DNA from: Dyella_B sp035277725
GTDB taxonomy: Bacteria > Pseudomonadota > Gammaproteobacteria > Xanthomonadales > Rhodanobacteraceae
Reading direction: 5' to 3'
Assembly: GCF_035277725.1 (NCBI RefSeq)
Contig: NZ_DATEJY010000069.1
Location: forward strand, 14,048-78,047
Length of the DNA stretch: 64,000 nt
The notes beneath the pieces were generated by a model, which worked only from the letters and a program-made list of their open reading frames with translations, searched no databases and was not told the origin of the DNA. A program made the position numbers and the translations under genes. Shown here one piece after another: positions 17,182-25,297 of the stretch; position 1 is the first letter of the stretch; the number at the start of each line of letters is the position of its first letter.

Positions 17182-18717
17182 TTACAAGTCGAACTTGATC
17201 CCCTGCGCCAACGGCAGCGCATCCGAATAATTGATCGTATTGGTCTGCCGGCGCATGTACACCTTCCACGCATCCGAGCCCGACTCGCGACCGCCGCCGG
17301 TTTCCTTCTCGCCACCGAACGCACCGCCGATTTCCGCACCGGAGGTACCGATGTTGACGTTGGCGATGCCGCAATCCGAACCCGCTGCCGACAGATACTG
17401 CTCGGCCGCCTTCAGGTTCTGCGTGAAGATGGAGGAAGACAGGCCTTGCGGCACGCTGTTCTGCAGCTCGATGGCTTCATCAAGCGTCTTGAACGGGATC
17501 ACGTAGAGAATCGGTGCGAAGGTTTCCGTCTGCACCACCTCATCGCTGTTCTTCAAGCCGGTGATGATGGTCGGCAGCACGAAGTTGCCCTTGCGATCGC
17601 TGATCGCGGCGCCGCCGGTACGCACCGTGCCACCGCTGGCTTTGGCTTTTTCAACCGCAGCGAGGTAAGCCGTTACTGCATCCTTGCTGTTGAGCGGGCC
17701 CATCAGCGTGGTGGCGAGCGTGGGATCGCCGATCTTGCCTTCCACCTGCTTGTATGCGGCCACCAGCTTGTCAGTCACGTCGTTGATGATCGACTCATGC
17801 ACGAACAGGCGGCGGGTGGTGGTGCAACGCTGGCCGGCGGTGCCGACGGCGCCGAACACGATCGCCGGAATGGCCAGCTTCAGATCCGCGCTGGCGTCCA
17901 CGATGATCGCGTTGTTGCCGCCCAGTTCCAGCAGCGAACGGCCCATGCGTTTGGCGACGCGCTCGCCAACGTGGCGGCCCACCTTGGTGGAGCCGGTGAA
18001 GCTGATCAGCGGAACGCGATGGTCGTCGACGAACGCCTGCGACAGTTCCGTGCCGGCATCGTTGAACAGGAAGAACAGATCCGGGAAACCGCCGGCCTTC
18101 AGCGCTTCATTGCAGATCTTCATCGTGGCGATGGCCGACAGCGGCGTTTTCGGCGACGGCTTCCAGATGCAGATATCGCCGCAGATAGCGGCCAGCATGG
18201 CATTCCATGCCCACACGGCGACCGGGAAATTGAAGGCGCTGATGATGCCGACGATGCCGAGCGGCTGATACTGCTCGTACATGCGATGACCCGGGCGTTC
18301 CGAATGCATGGTGTAGCCGTAAAGCATGCGGCTCTGGCCCACCGCGAAATCGGCGATGTCGATCATCTCCTGCACCTCGCCGTCGCCTTCGGGCTTGATC
18401 TTGCCCATCTCCAGTGCGACCAGCGAACCCAGTGCATCCTTGTGCTTGCGCAGCGCTTCGCCGCACAGGCGCACGGCTTCGCCGCGCTGCGGGGCGGGAG
18501 TGGTGCGCCATACCTTGAATGCTGCCTGCGCGCGCTTGACGATGATCTCGTAGTCGGCAGCGCTGGAGGCATGGACGGTACCGATCACCTCGTTGGTGGC
18601 CGGGTTCAGCGGCTGCAGCGTGCCAGCGTTGGTGGTCTTGGACCACTCGCCGTTGCCGAGGTACGTACCCGACTGCTCGCCGGTAAGACCGAGCGCCGTG
18701 AGGATTGCGTGGGACAT
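17182..18717 (-). CDS. amaB: Aldehyde dehydrogenase family 7 (L-piperidine-6-carboxylate / aminoadipate semialdehyde dehydrogenase)
   Basis: A 511-aa NAD-dependent aldehyde dehydrogenase. The segment SFTGSTKVGRHVGERVAKRM, the catalytic-site glutamate in LLELGGNNAIIVD and the nucleophile cysteine in GTAGQRCTTTRRLFVHES are in place. The extended N-terminus (YLGNGEWSKTTNAGTLQPLN) and the GIVGIISAFNFPVAVWAWN block fit ALDH7, whose bacterial members oxidise aminoadipate semialdehyde (cyclic form piperideine-6-carboxylate) in lysine breakdown. AGGAGTCCGC precedes the ATG. No other lysine catabolic gene is adjacent, so the pathway assignment is from family only. Confidence 0.88.
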   Translation of the reverse strand: MSHAILTALGLTGEQSGTYLGNGEWSKTTNAGTLQPLNPATNEVIGTVHASSAADYEIIVKRAQAAFKVWRTTPAPQRGEAVRLCGEALRKHKDALGSLVALEMGKIKPEGDGEVQEMIDIADFAVGQSRMLYGYTMHSERPGHRMYEQYQPLGIVGIISAFNFPVAVWAWNAMLAAICGDICIWKPSPKTPLSAIATMKICNEALKAGGFPDLFFLFNDAGTELSQAFVDDHRVPLISFTGSTKVGRHVGERVAKRMGRSLLELGGNNAIIVDASADLKLAIPAIVFGAVGTAGQRCTTTRRLFVHESIINDVTDKLVAAYKQVEGKIGDPTLATTLMGPLNSKDAVTAYLAAVEKAKASGGTVRTGGAAISDRKGNFVLPTIITGLKNSDEVVQTETFAPILYVIPFKTLDEAIELQNSVPQGLSSSIFTQNLKAAEQYLSAAGSDCGIANVNIGTSGAEIGGAFGGEKETGGGRESGSDAWKVYMRRQTNTINYSDALPLAQGIKFDL

Positions 18718-18892
18718 GCGGACTCCTGAGACGTGGCGTCAGAGCGCCTGGATATGAGGGAAACGCCTATTCTATCAGGCGGGCTGATGCCGGCCGAGCC
18801 GGGAACGCCGCCGGCTTGCTCGCCACGGTGGCGCATCGCCTATACTTCGGGGCCTACGCATGCTGGTTTGCAGCATGCGGCACGGCCCTTCA

Positions 18893-18969
18893 GCCCTCGT
18901 AGCTCAGTTGGATAGAGCGTCCCCCTCCTAAGGGGAAGGTCGCACGTTCGAATCGTGTCGGGGGCACCA
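18893..18969 (+). tRNA. tRNA-Arg(CCT)
   Basis: A 77-nt cloverleaf. The acceptor stem GCCCTCG pairs with CGGGGGC before discriminator A and an encoded CCA. The D arm is AGCTCAGTTGGATAGAGC. The anticodon stem TCCCC/GGGGA holds the loop CTCCTAA (anticodon CCT), and the T loop GTTCGAATC is canonical. A 21-nt hairpin GCATGCTG...CAGCATGC sits at 18858-18878, just upstream. Confidence 0.97.
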
Positions 18970-19308
18970 ATTCTTTATCGCTCATTGGCGCACAAGGCTC
19001 GCCAGCCTGCATGGCAAACCACGATGCGATGCACCAGCCGCCTTACGCGAAACCTTCTTCGCAACGCAACATAATGGCCAGCTGAATCAATCCCGCGCGC
19101 GTCAGCGCACTTGTCAACGCGGGCCATGGCCGCTCGTTCTTGGCGCCTGCGAGGGTGAGGGGAACGCGATGGAGCAGGACGCTACAGGAGACACCATCGG
19201 CAGCATTCAAAAAGATGATCCCACTCAACGCATGCATGTGCCTTGCCGGAAAAACGGCAAGGCAATCAATTCCAAGAACGTCCGCTAAAACATCCCAAGG
19301 AATTTGCC
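18970..19308. other. Gene-free spacer after tRNA-Arg
   Basis: No convincing gene or RNA is visible in these 339 nt. Short open frames lack ribosome sites and conserved features. The right end should hold the promoter and leader of the small secreted protein that starts at 19309. Confidence 0.5.
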
Positions 19309-19647
19309 ATGAATGCAAAGTCGAAACTCATCATGTTCGGTCTGGTCATCGGTGCAGCGATGGCGTCCGGCACGGTGTTCGCGCAAACCGATGTTCCCAA
19401 TCATCCGCGCGTCAACGAAGTAAACAATCGCCTGGAAAATCAGCAGGATCGCATCAACAACGGTTTGAAGAACGGCACCATGACGCAGGCCCAGGCTGCG
19501 CACGACGAAAAGCACGATGCCAACATCGCTCGCCGCGAATCCGCCGACGAGGCCAAGCACAACGGCCATCTGACCAAGCAGGAACAGCGCAATTTGAATC
19601 GTGCCGAGAATCACAACAGCAAGCGCATTTACAAGCAGAAGCATTGA
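19309..19647 (+). CDS. Small secreted NQQxRI-repeat protein
   Basis: A 112-aa protein with a clear signal peptide (LIMFGLVIGAAMASGTVFAQ) and a charged, helical mature part. NRLENQQDRINNGLKNGTMT and LTKQEQRNLNRAENHNSKRI resemble each other, as in a family of short periplasmic proteins common in beta- and gammaproteobacteria, whose function is not known to me. The open frame extends to 19243, but the ATG at 19309 has AAGGAA 9 nt upstream and starts the signal peptide. A strong intrinsic terminator follows at 19664. Confidence 0.8.
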   Translation: MNAKSKLIMFGLVIGAAMASGTVFAQTDVPNHPRVNEVNNRLENQQDRINNGLKNGTMTQAQAAHDEKHDANIARRESADEAKHNGHLTKQEQRNLNRAENHNSKRIYKQKH

Positions 19648-19663
19648 TTGGCGATGTGATTCC

Positions 19664-19694
19664 AAAACCTCCCGTGCTCGCGGGAGGTTTTTTT
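19664..19694 (+). terminator. Rho-independent terminator
   Basis: Stem ACCTCCCG / CGGGAGGT with a TGCTCG loop is followed by seven Ts, 17 nt after the stop of the small secreted protein gene. Confidence 0.92.
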
Positions 19695-19699
19695 GTCGC

Positions 19700-19762
19700 G
19701 TAGGCTGGGATGAAATCCCAGCATCGTGGGCATGGCGATGCCGGGATTTCATCCCAGCCTAC
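19700..19762. repeat. Paired palindromic repeat (type B)
   Basis: GTAGGCTGGGATGAAATCCC and its inverted mate GGGATTTCATCCCAGCCTAC flank a short spacer. It lies between convergent genes, 6 nt beyond the terminator. A half copy of the 651-682 hairpin follows at 19768-19785. Confidence 0.9.
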
Positions 19763-19797
19763 GTGGCTTTCGCGGGAATGACGGCCGTAGGGTTGCG

Positions 19798-20817
19798 CTA
19801 GCTCTTCGGCGGCTCGCCCGTCGACTCGCGCAATTGCAATGAATAAGGCACCTGCACAAGCAAGCCTGATCCCTTGCCACGCAGCAACTCCATCAGCTGC
19901 AACGCCGCCAGCTTGCCCATCTCGCGTGCAGGCTGGCGCACCGTGGTCAACGGCGGCCATAGCTGGCTCGCCAATGGCGTGTCGTCGAATCCGCAGACCG
20001 ATACGTCACGCGGCACCTTCATGCCGCGCTCGTTCGCGGCCCACATGACACCCGCCGCCATGTCATCGTTGGCGGCAAAGATGGCGCCAGGTGGGTCCGG
20101 CAATGCGAGCAATTTTCGCGCGGCGGCCACGCCGGAGCCGAACATGAATTCGCCTTCCACCACATAGTCCGGGTCGTAGGGTATGCCCGCGGCCAAGAGC
20201 GCCGCCTTGTAGCCGGCATGCCGCCAACGGGTTGCGCCATGATTGGCGATGCCCAGTACGTGCGCGATGCGGCGGTGGCCAAGTTCGATCAGATGAGTGA
20301 CGAGGGCCTGCGCAGCATGCTCATCATCCATGCATACGCCGATAGTGTCGTTGCGATTTACCGGGGACACGCTGGCATAGGGGACTTCGCGCTCGCGCAA
20401 GCGCCGCAGTAGAGGCGGGTGATCGGTCAATGGTGGCGTCAACACCACACCGTCCACATGATGATCGGAAATCAGCGCATCGACACGGCGGATGAAATCG
20501 GCGCCGCGCATGCGCAGCGGGCACACCATCATGCTGTAGCGGTTCGCGTCGCAGGCGTCGAGCACGCCGTTCTGGATTTCAGCCAGATAGGTCGAGGCCG
20601 GGTTGTCATTGTTGTCGTACAGCATGGCGACCAGGAACGAGCGGCTGCCGGCCAGGCCGCGCGCCGAAGGGCTGGGCCGATAGTTCATCGACTCCATGGC
20701 CGCGAGCACGCGCTTGCGCGTGTCTTCTTTGACGTACGCTTCCTCGTTGAGGACGCGCGATACCGTCTTGGGCGATACACCCGCCGCGCGTGCGACATCT
20801 TCCAGGCGTACCCGCAT
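19798..20817 (-). CDS. LacI-family transcriptional regulator of the adjacent sugar locus
   Basis: A 339-aa repressor-type regulator. The N-terminal helix-turn-helix RLEDVARAAGVSPKTVSRVL and the hinge region YRPSPSARGLAGSRSF are classical LacI/GalR. A periplasmic-binding-like sugar domain follows (FAANDDMAAGVMWAANERG, VCGFDDTPLASQLWPPLTTV). The ATG at 20817 follows AGGAG and begins MRVRLEDVA, so the longer frame to 20835 is not used. Perfect palindromes TGACAGCGCTGTCA before the TonB receptor/halogenase pair and before the beta-glucosidase are its likely operators. The inducer is probably a beta-glucoside or oligosaccharide; this is inference from the cluster. Confidence 0.92.
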   Translation of the reverse strand: MRVRLEDVARAAGVSPKTVSRVLNEEAYVKEDTRKRVLAAMESMNYRPSPSARGLAGSRSFLVAMLYDNNDNPASTYLAEIQNGVLDACDANRYSMMVCPLRMRGADFIRRVDALISDHHVDGVVLTPPLTDHPPLLRRLREREVPYASVSPVNRNDTIGVCMDDEHAAQALVTHLIELGHRRIAHVLGIANHGATRWRHAGYKAALLAAGIPYDPDYVVEGEFMFGSGVAAARKLLALPDPPGAIFAANDDMAAGVMWAANERGMKVPRDVSVCGFDDTPLASQLWPPLTTVRQPAREMGKLAALQLMELLRGKGSGLLVQVPYSLQLRESTGEPPKS

Positions 20818-20929
20818 GCATGCTCCTGACATCACCGTATTGCGCAGTGACTATGCCGTGCGAGCCCGTTTGTTTACAAGCGTTGAGACGGTGGCGGGTC
20901 TTCAGGCACGCAAGAACTTGAAGAAAGAG

Positions 20930-20953
20930 GGCGCCTCCGGGGAAGGAGGCGCC
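20930..20953 (-). terminator. Probable terminator after the TonB-dependent receptor
   Basis: Arms GGCGCCTCC and GGAGGCGCC around a 6-nt loop lie 29 nt after the receptor stop. On the minus strand CTCTTTCTTC follows, a weak T-tract, so termination strength is uncertain. Confidence 0.6.
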
Positions 20954-20981
20954 ACGCCGAGCAGGCGGGAGTGTTTCCTGC

Positions 20982-23408
20982 TCAGAACCACACTCCCAGT
21001 TCCACGCCGTACGTCCGCGGCGGCAGATACTGGGAAACGTAGACGAAACCGCCATTGGCGGTGGTGAAGCGCATGGCGTTGGTGCGGATCTTGTCGTTGC
21101 TGACGTTTTGCACGTACGCGTTGACCCACCAGCGGTCCTGCGGCTCCGTGTAGCGCAGCGAAAAATCGGTGCGCACATAAGCCTTCTGCTGATCGCCGGA
21201 GCCCAGGTTGAACGGGCTCAGCCACTGCATGCTCTGGTATTGACTGCTGATGCGCGGCGTCAGGCGGCCATCGTTGGGCAGATGGAAATCATGCTCATAG
21301 ATGGCGGTCAGCGAAGCATCCGGCGCATGCGGCAGGGTGTGGCCGGTGATGTTCATGCAGCTGGAAAGATTCGATTGCGGCGGGCAGGGCGGCAATCCTT
21401 GGTAATCATTGCTGCCTGCATAGATCAGGGTGCCGAGCGTCTTTTTCGGAATGGCCGAGAACACCAGGTTGGCGCGGTCGTCATGACCTTGCAGCGTCAG
21501 CTCCGATTCGAAACCGGCCACCTTGGTGCTGCCCTGTACATTGTTGAAGCCCAGGCCATGGTTGCCGTCCGGATAGGTGATCGGGGCCGACAGCTGGAAG
21601 TTCTTGAAATTCTCGTAATACGCGGCGTTGTTCCACGTCAGGTGGCCGCCGAGGAAGGTGAACTTCGCGCCAATTTCATAGTTGGTGAGCGATTCCGGCT
21701 GATACAGCGTGCCGCCATCCTGCGTGCCGCCCGATTTGTAACCGGTGGCGATGCTGACGTAAGCCATCGCGTTTTGATTGAACACATAATCCGCGCGCGC
21801 CAGCCAAGTCACCTTGGACTTGTGATACTTGCCGTCGTTGTGCTGCGAAATGCTGAAGCCGACATCCTGCGGCTGCGCATTTGGGGAGATCGGCACCTGT
21901 GGCACGGTGGGGTCATAGGCCCAACCCCAGTTGATGCCGCCTTCGTTCTTCCTGGTGTCGTCCGAGAAGCGTGCGCCAGCGGTGAGGTTGAACGCATCCG
22001 TGACGTGCCACACGGCCTGGCCGAAGACGGCTTCCGATTCCACCGTTTCCTTCGGCTGGATGAAGGAGCCCTGCCAGTTCACCGTGCCCTGCTGCGTGCC
22101 ATTCATGATGGGAATGTCGAAGCGAATGTTGTTGTCTTCCGCGGCGTAATAAAGTCCGAGAATCCAGTCCACCGTGTGCTGGCCGGTCGATTTCAAATCG
22201 AATTCGTGGCTATAGCTCGAGTAGTTGGAGTAGTTGGTACGGTCATCCTGATACACGCCACCCGTCGTGAAGCTGGTGGGCAGGATCGCGCCGGCGTCCT
22301 GGTCGTAATTGCTGGCGCCGGAGAAACGGTTGTAGCCAGCGATATAGGTGAGCGCCATATCGTCATTGATCTGCCAATCCATGCGGCTGCGCACCGTCTT
22401 GGAGGTTCGATGCAGGTACGGCGCGGTGTCGATCAACGCGGACCAGAAATCCTGGCCCGGGCGCGGGTTCTGCATCAAGTTCATGTCCGGCGTGCCGCGA
22501 TCGAGAAAATACTCGTACGACAAGTTCCACTTGAACGCATCGATCGGCTGCCACAACGCGCTGATGCGCGCCGCCGACTGGTTCTGCGCGTTGTATTTGT
22601 CGCCGCCCTGCGTATACAACGCCTGATTGATCGGCTGGAACGTCGCCAAGGTGCCGCCATTGGCGAGATAAGTCGCCTGCTGCTGCGCCACGCTGGGCAG
22701 TTCGCTGCCGGGGTTCTGGTAGTTCACGTAGCCGTCGTGCTGCTGGTGCGCCACGGCTACGCGCATCGCAAACGTGCTGCTGATCGGCAGGTTGATCGCC
22801 GCCTTTTCGCCCGTTTGGCTGTAACTGCCCAGCGACATCTGCGCATTGCCGAAAAAGCCGCCATTGATATCCGGCTTGACGGTTTCAAAGTCGATCGCGC
22901 CCGCGGTGGAGTTGCGGCCCCACAGCGTGCCTTGCGGGCCGCGCAACACCTGCACGCTGTCGATGTCCATCAACAGGCTGGTGGCCGATTCGGCGCGCGG
23001 CGCATACACGCCATCGATGAACAGAGCCACTTCCGGATCGGCATATTCGGTCTTGGCGCTGTCGTTGCCGATACCGCGCATGGTCAGCGTGGTCACGCCG
23101 TGGTCGCCCTCGCTGGTGCCTTGCAGGCCAGGTACCAGCTTGGTGATGTCCTGCACGGTCTGTACGTGTTCTTTGTCGAGTGCGTCGGCCGTGATGGCGG
23201 TGACGGCTACCGGGGTTTTCTGCAGTGGGGTTTCGCGTTTGGTGGCAGTGACCTGGATGGTTTCCAGGTTCTTTACTTTCTGCTTGGACGGTCCGCCGTC
23301 CTTGTTGGTCGTGGCCGGTGAGGTCGCATCCTGTCCTGCTGCGAGGACGGGGGCCGAGGCAAGCACGGCAGCAAGCGCGACGTACATGGCCGAGTGGTGA
23401 AGCGTCAT
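20982..23408 (-). CDS. TonB-dependent outer-membrane receptor
   Basis: An 808-aa outer-membrane transporter. In order: signal peptide (AALAAVLASAPVLAAG region), a TonB box-like LETIQVTATKRETPLQKTPV, a plug domain (DITKLVPGLQGTSEG, VQVLRGPQGTLWGRNSTAGA), then the 22-strand barrel ending in an aromatic residue (TYGVELGVWF). Import is powered by TonB-ExbBD. GGAGGGGATGAA precedes the ATG at 23408. It is divergent from the halogenase-like gene across a region with two operator-like palindromes and is flanked by a LacI regulator, so its cargo is more likely an oligosaccharide than a siderophore. Confidence 0.93.
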   Translation of the reverse strand: MTLHHSAMYVALAAVLASAPVLAAGQDATSPATTNKDGGPSKQKVKNLETIQVTATKRETPLQKTPVAVTAITADALDKEHVQTVQDITKLVPGLQGTSEGDHGVTTLTMRGIGNDSAKTEYADPEVALFIDGVYAPRAESATSLLMDIDSVQVLRGPQGTLWGRNSTAGAIDFETVKPDINGGFFGNAQMSLGSYSQTGEKAAINLPISSTFAMRVAVAHQQHDGYVNYQNPGSELPSVAQQQATYLANGGTLATFQPINQALYTQGGDKYNAQNQSAARISALWQPIDAFKWNLSYEYFLDRGTPDMNLMQNPRPGQDFWSALIDTAPYLHRTSKTVRSRMDWQINDDMALTYIAGYNRFSGASNYDQDAGAILPTSFTTGGVYQDDRTNYSNYSSYSHEFDLKSTGQHTVDWILGLYYAAEDNNIRFDIPIMNGTQQGTVNWQGSFIQPKETVESEAVFGQAVWHVTDAFNLTAGARFSDDTRKNEGGINWGWAYDPTVPQVPISPNAQPQDVGFSISQHNDGKYHKSKVTWLARADYVFNQNAMAYVSIATGYKSGGTQDGGTLYQPESLTNYEIGAKFTFLGGHLTWNNAAYYENFKNFQLSAPITYPDGNHGLGFNNVQGSTKVAGFESELTLQGHDDRANLVFSAIPKKTLGTLIYAGSNDYQGLPPCPPQSNLSSCMNITGHTLPHAPDASLTAIYEHDFHLPNDGRLTPRISSQYQSMQWLSPFNLGSGDQQKAYVRTDFSLRYTEPQDRWWVNAYVQNVSNDKIRTNAMRFTTANGGFVYVSQYLPPRTYGVELGVWF

Positions 23409-23490
23409 TTCATCCCCTCCAAAAAAATGAATTTCGCGTTGTCAGGTGGGGCCCGCCTTTTTTTCCAGTCCGCCCGACTGGCCCCACGGG

Positions 23491-23525
23491 TACGACAGTG
23501 CTGTACGATATGACAGCGCTGTCAT
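23491..23525. promoter_or_regulatory. Tandem LacI-type operators in the receptor/halogenase divergent promoter
   Basis: A perfect 18-bp palindrome TATGACAGCGCTGTCATA occupies 23509-23526. A degenerate copy, TACGACAGTGCTGTACGA, occupies 23491-23508, exactly 18 bp to the left centre to centre. The central GCGC and the TGACA arms fit LacI-family sites. The core TGACAGCGCTGTCA recurs at 27903-27916 before the beta-glucosidase. Binding by the LacI protein at 19798-20817 is inferred. Confidence 0.8.
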
Positions 23526-23601
23526 ACGCGGATAGTAGGCGGCTTTTGGCACAGAAGCTTGACGCACAGCAACATGACGATCGCCCGGGGAGGGCAAAGA
23601 C

Positions 23602-25191
23602 ATGGCACGTTTGCAGAGCATCTTGGTGGTAGGTGGCGGGGCGGCAGGCTGGTTGGTGGCCTGCTATCTGGCCAAACATCTGAACGCGGCGGCGCCGGGC
23701 AGCATTCGCGTGGAGTTGGTCGAATCGCCCGGTATTGGCCTGCTTGGCGTCGGGGAGGCGACGTTCCCTTCAATTCGCGGCACCCTGGCTGCGATCGGCT
23801 TGGACGAAGGTCAGTTGCTGGTGGGTGCGAATGCGACCTTCAAGCAGGGCATTCGCTACGACCATTGGGTACGTCCGCCCGGTAGCGAAGGGCGATCGAG
23901 TTTCTTCCATCCCTTCAGCCTGCCCAGCCAGCGTCCGGGTTCTCCGGAACTGCTGCCTTACTGGCTGCTTGGCGGTGCGCCGCAAGGCATGCAACTGGCA
24001 GAAGCGGTCACCATGCAATACCACCTGGTTGCGCAAGGACACGGACCCAAGCGCGCCAGCGATCCGGATTTCCAGGGGCCGATGAATTACGCCTATCACT
24101 TCGATGCCGCGCGCGTCGCACAGGTGCTGGCCGGGCATGGCCAGAAGCTCGGCGTAAAGCGTCATGAAGCCACGGTGGAACGCGTCGAGCTGGATGCACG
24201 CGGCGCCATTGCAAGCCTGGTAACGAAAGAGCTGGGCGAGCTGAAGGCCGATCTCTACGTGGATTGCACCGGCTTGCGCAGCCGGTTGATCGGCAACGCC
24301 ATGCAGTCACCGTTCCGCAGCCGCACTGACGTGCTGTTCGTGGATCGCGCGGTGGCGATGCAAGTGCCATATCCGCGTCCCGATACGCCGATTGCGTGCT
24401 ACACCATCGCCACTGCGCAGGAAGCCGGTTGGACCTGGGATATCGGCCTGCAGCAGCGGCGCGGTGTTGGGTATGTGTATTCGTCACGGCACTCGGATGC
24501 CACGCGTGCAGAAGAAGTGATACGCCAGCATCTGGGCAACGCAGCCGAGGGGTTGGAGCCGCTACATATCAAATTCGAAACCGGCTATCGCCCCGAACAT
24601 TGGCGCGCCAATTGCGTGGGCATCGGCTTGGCCGGCGGTTTTGTCGAACCGCTGGAATCGACCGGCATCGCCCTGGTTGAGCTCGGCACCTATTTGCTCA
24701 CGCATCTGCTGCCGTTGGATATGGACGACATGGAGCGCGCGGCGAAGCACTTCAACACAATGATCTGTGCGCGCTACGAGCGCGTGCTGGATTTCATCAA
24801 GATGCACTACTGCCTCACGCAGCGTACGGACAATCCATTCTGGATCGACAACACCGACCCGGCGAGCATCCCGGAAACCTTGCGCGATCGCCTGAAGGCC
24901 TGGCGCTATCGACCGCCGCATCGCCTTGATTTCGTGACCGACCTGGAAATGTTCATGCCGTCAAGTTGGCAATACGTGCTTTACGGTTTGGAATTCAGTA
25001 CGGACATGGAAGCGATGCGCAGCAGCTATCCGCGCATGGACGAGGCGCGACGCGAATTTGCGGCGATCCAGCAGGTTTCGGCACATGCGATGAAGGATCT
25101 GCCGAAGCACCGGGCATTGGTGGAGCAAATGTGCAAGGCGTATGTGCAGCGTAGTGGGGCCGTGCGCAGCGAAATGTCCGTAGCGGGCTGA
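23602..25191 (+). CDS. Flavin-dependent tryptophan-halogenase-like protein
   Basis: A 529-aa FAD-dependent monooxygenase of the tryptophan halogenase family. The dinucleotide loop ILVVGGGAAGWLVACYLAK opens the protein, GVGEATFPSI follows, and a lysine matching the catalytic lysine of PrnA lies in NATFKQGIRYDHW (K81). The family WxWxIP motif reads WTWDIG (residues 277-282), so the proline is changed. VEPLESTGIALVE, the flavin-gate region, is present. GGGGAGGG lies upstream of the ATG. It is divergent from a TonB-dependent receptor and shares its operator region, a linkage seen repeatedly for this subfamily in Xanthomonas and Caulobacter relatives. True substrate and halogenase activity are unproven. 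Confidence 0.88.
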   Translation: MARLQSILVVGGGAAGWLVACYLAKHLNAAAPGSIRVELVESPGIGLLGVGEATFPSIRGTLAAIGLDEGQLLVGANATFKQGIRYDHWVRPPGSEGRSSFFHPFSLPSQRPGSPELLPYWLLGGAPQGMQLAEAVTMQYHLVAQGHGPKRASDPDFQGPMNYAYHFDAARVAQVLAGHGQKLGVKRHEATVERVELDARGAIASLVTKELGELKADLYVDCTGLRSRLIGNAMQSPFRSRTDVLFVDRAVAMQVPYPRPDTPIACYTIATAQEAGWTWDIGLQQRRGVGYVYSSRHSDATRAEEVIRQHLGNAAEGLEPLHIKFETGYRPEHWRANCVGIGLAGGFVEPLESTGIALVELGTYLLTHLLPLDMDDMERAAKHFNTMICARYERVLDFIKMHYCLTQRTDNPFWIDNTDPASIPETLRDRLKAWRYRPPHRLDFVTDLEMFMPSSWQYVLYGLEFSTDMEAMRSSYPRMDEARREFAAIQQVSAHAMKDLPKHRALVEQMCKAYVQRSGAVRSEMSVAG

Positions 25192-25202
25192 AATGCGGCA
25201 GC

Positions 25203-25291
25203 GTAGGTTGGGGTGAGCGAACGCGAACCCCAACATCCGTGCGATCCCGCCTGCCCATGTTGGGGTTCGGCGGTGCCTCCCCCCAACCTGC
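25203..25291. repeat. Paired palindromic repeat (type A)
   Basis: GTAGGTTGGGGTGAGCGAACG and the inverted GTTGGGGTTCGG...CCCCAACCTG form a pair between the convergent halogenase-like and GH3 genes, starting 12 nt after the halogenase stop and ending 7 nt before the GH3 stop. Confidence 0.85.
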
Positions 25292-25297
25292 ACCCGA

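Noticed and set aside
16870..18729. Plus-strand open frame of 619 codons opposite the aldehyde dehydrogenase
   Set aside because: Shadow caused by third-position GC bias; it also runs through the intergenic palindrome at 17087.
21108..23321. Plus-strand open frame of 737 codons opposite the TonB receptor
   Set aside because: Shadow of the receptor gene; Arg/His/Val-rich low-sense sequence with no motif.
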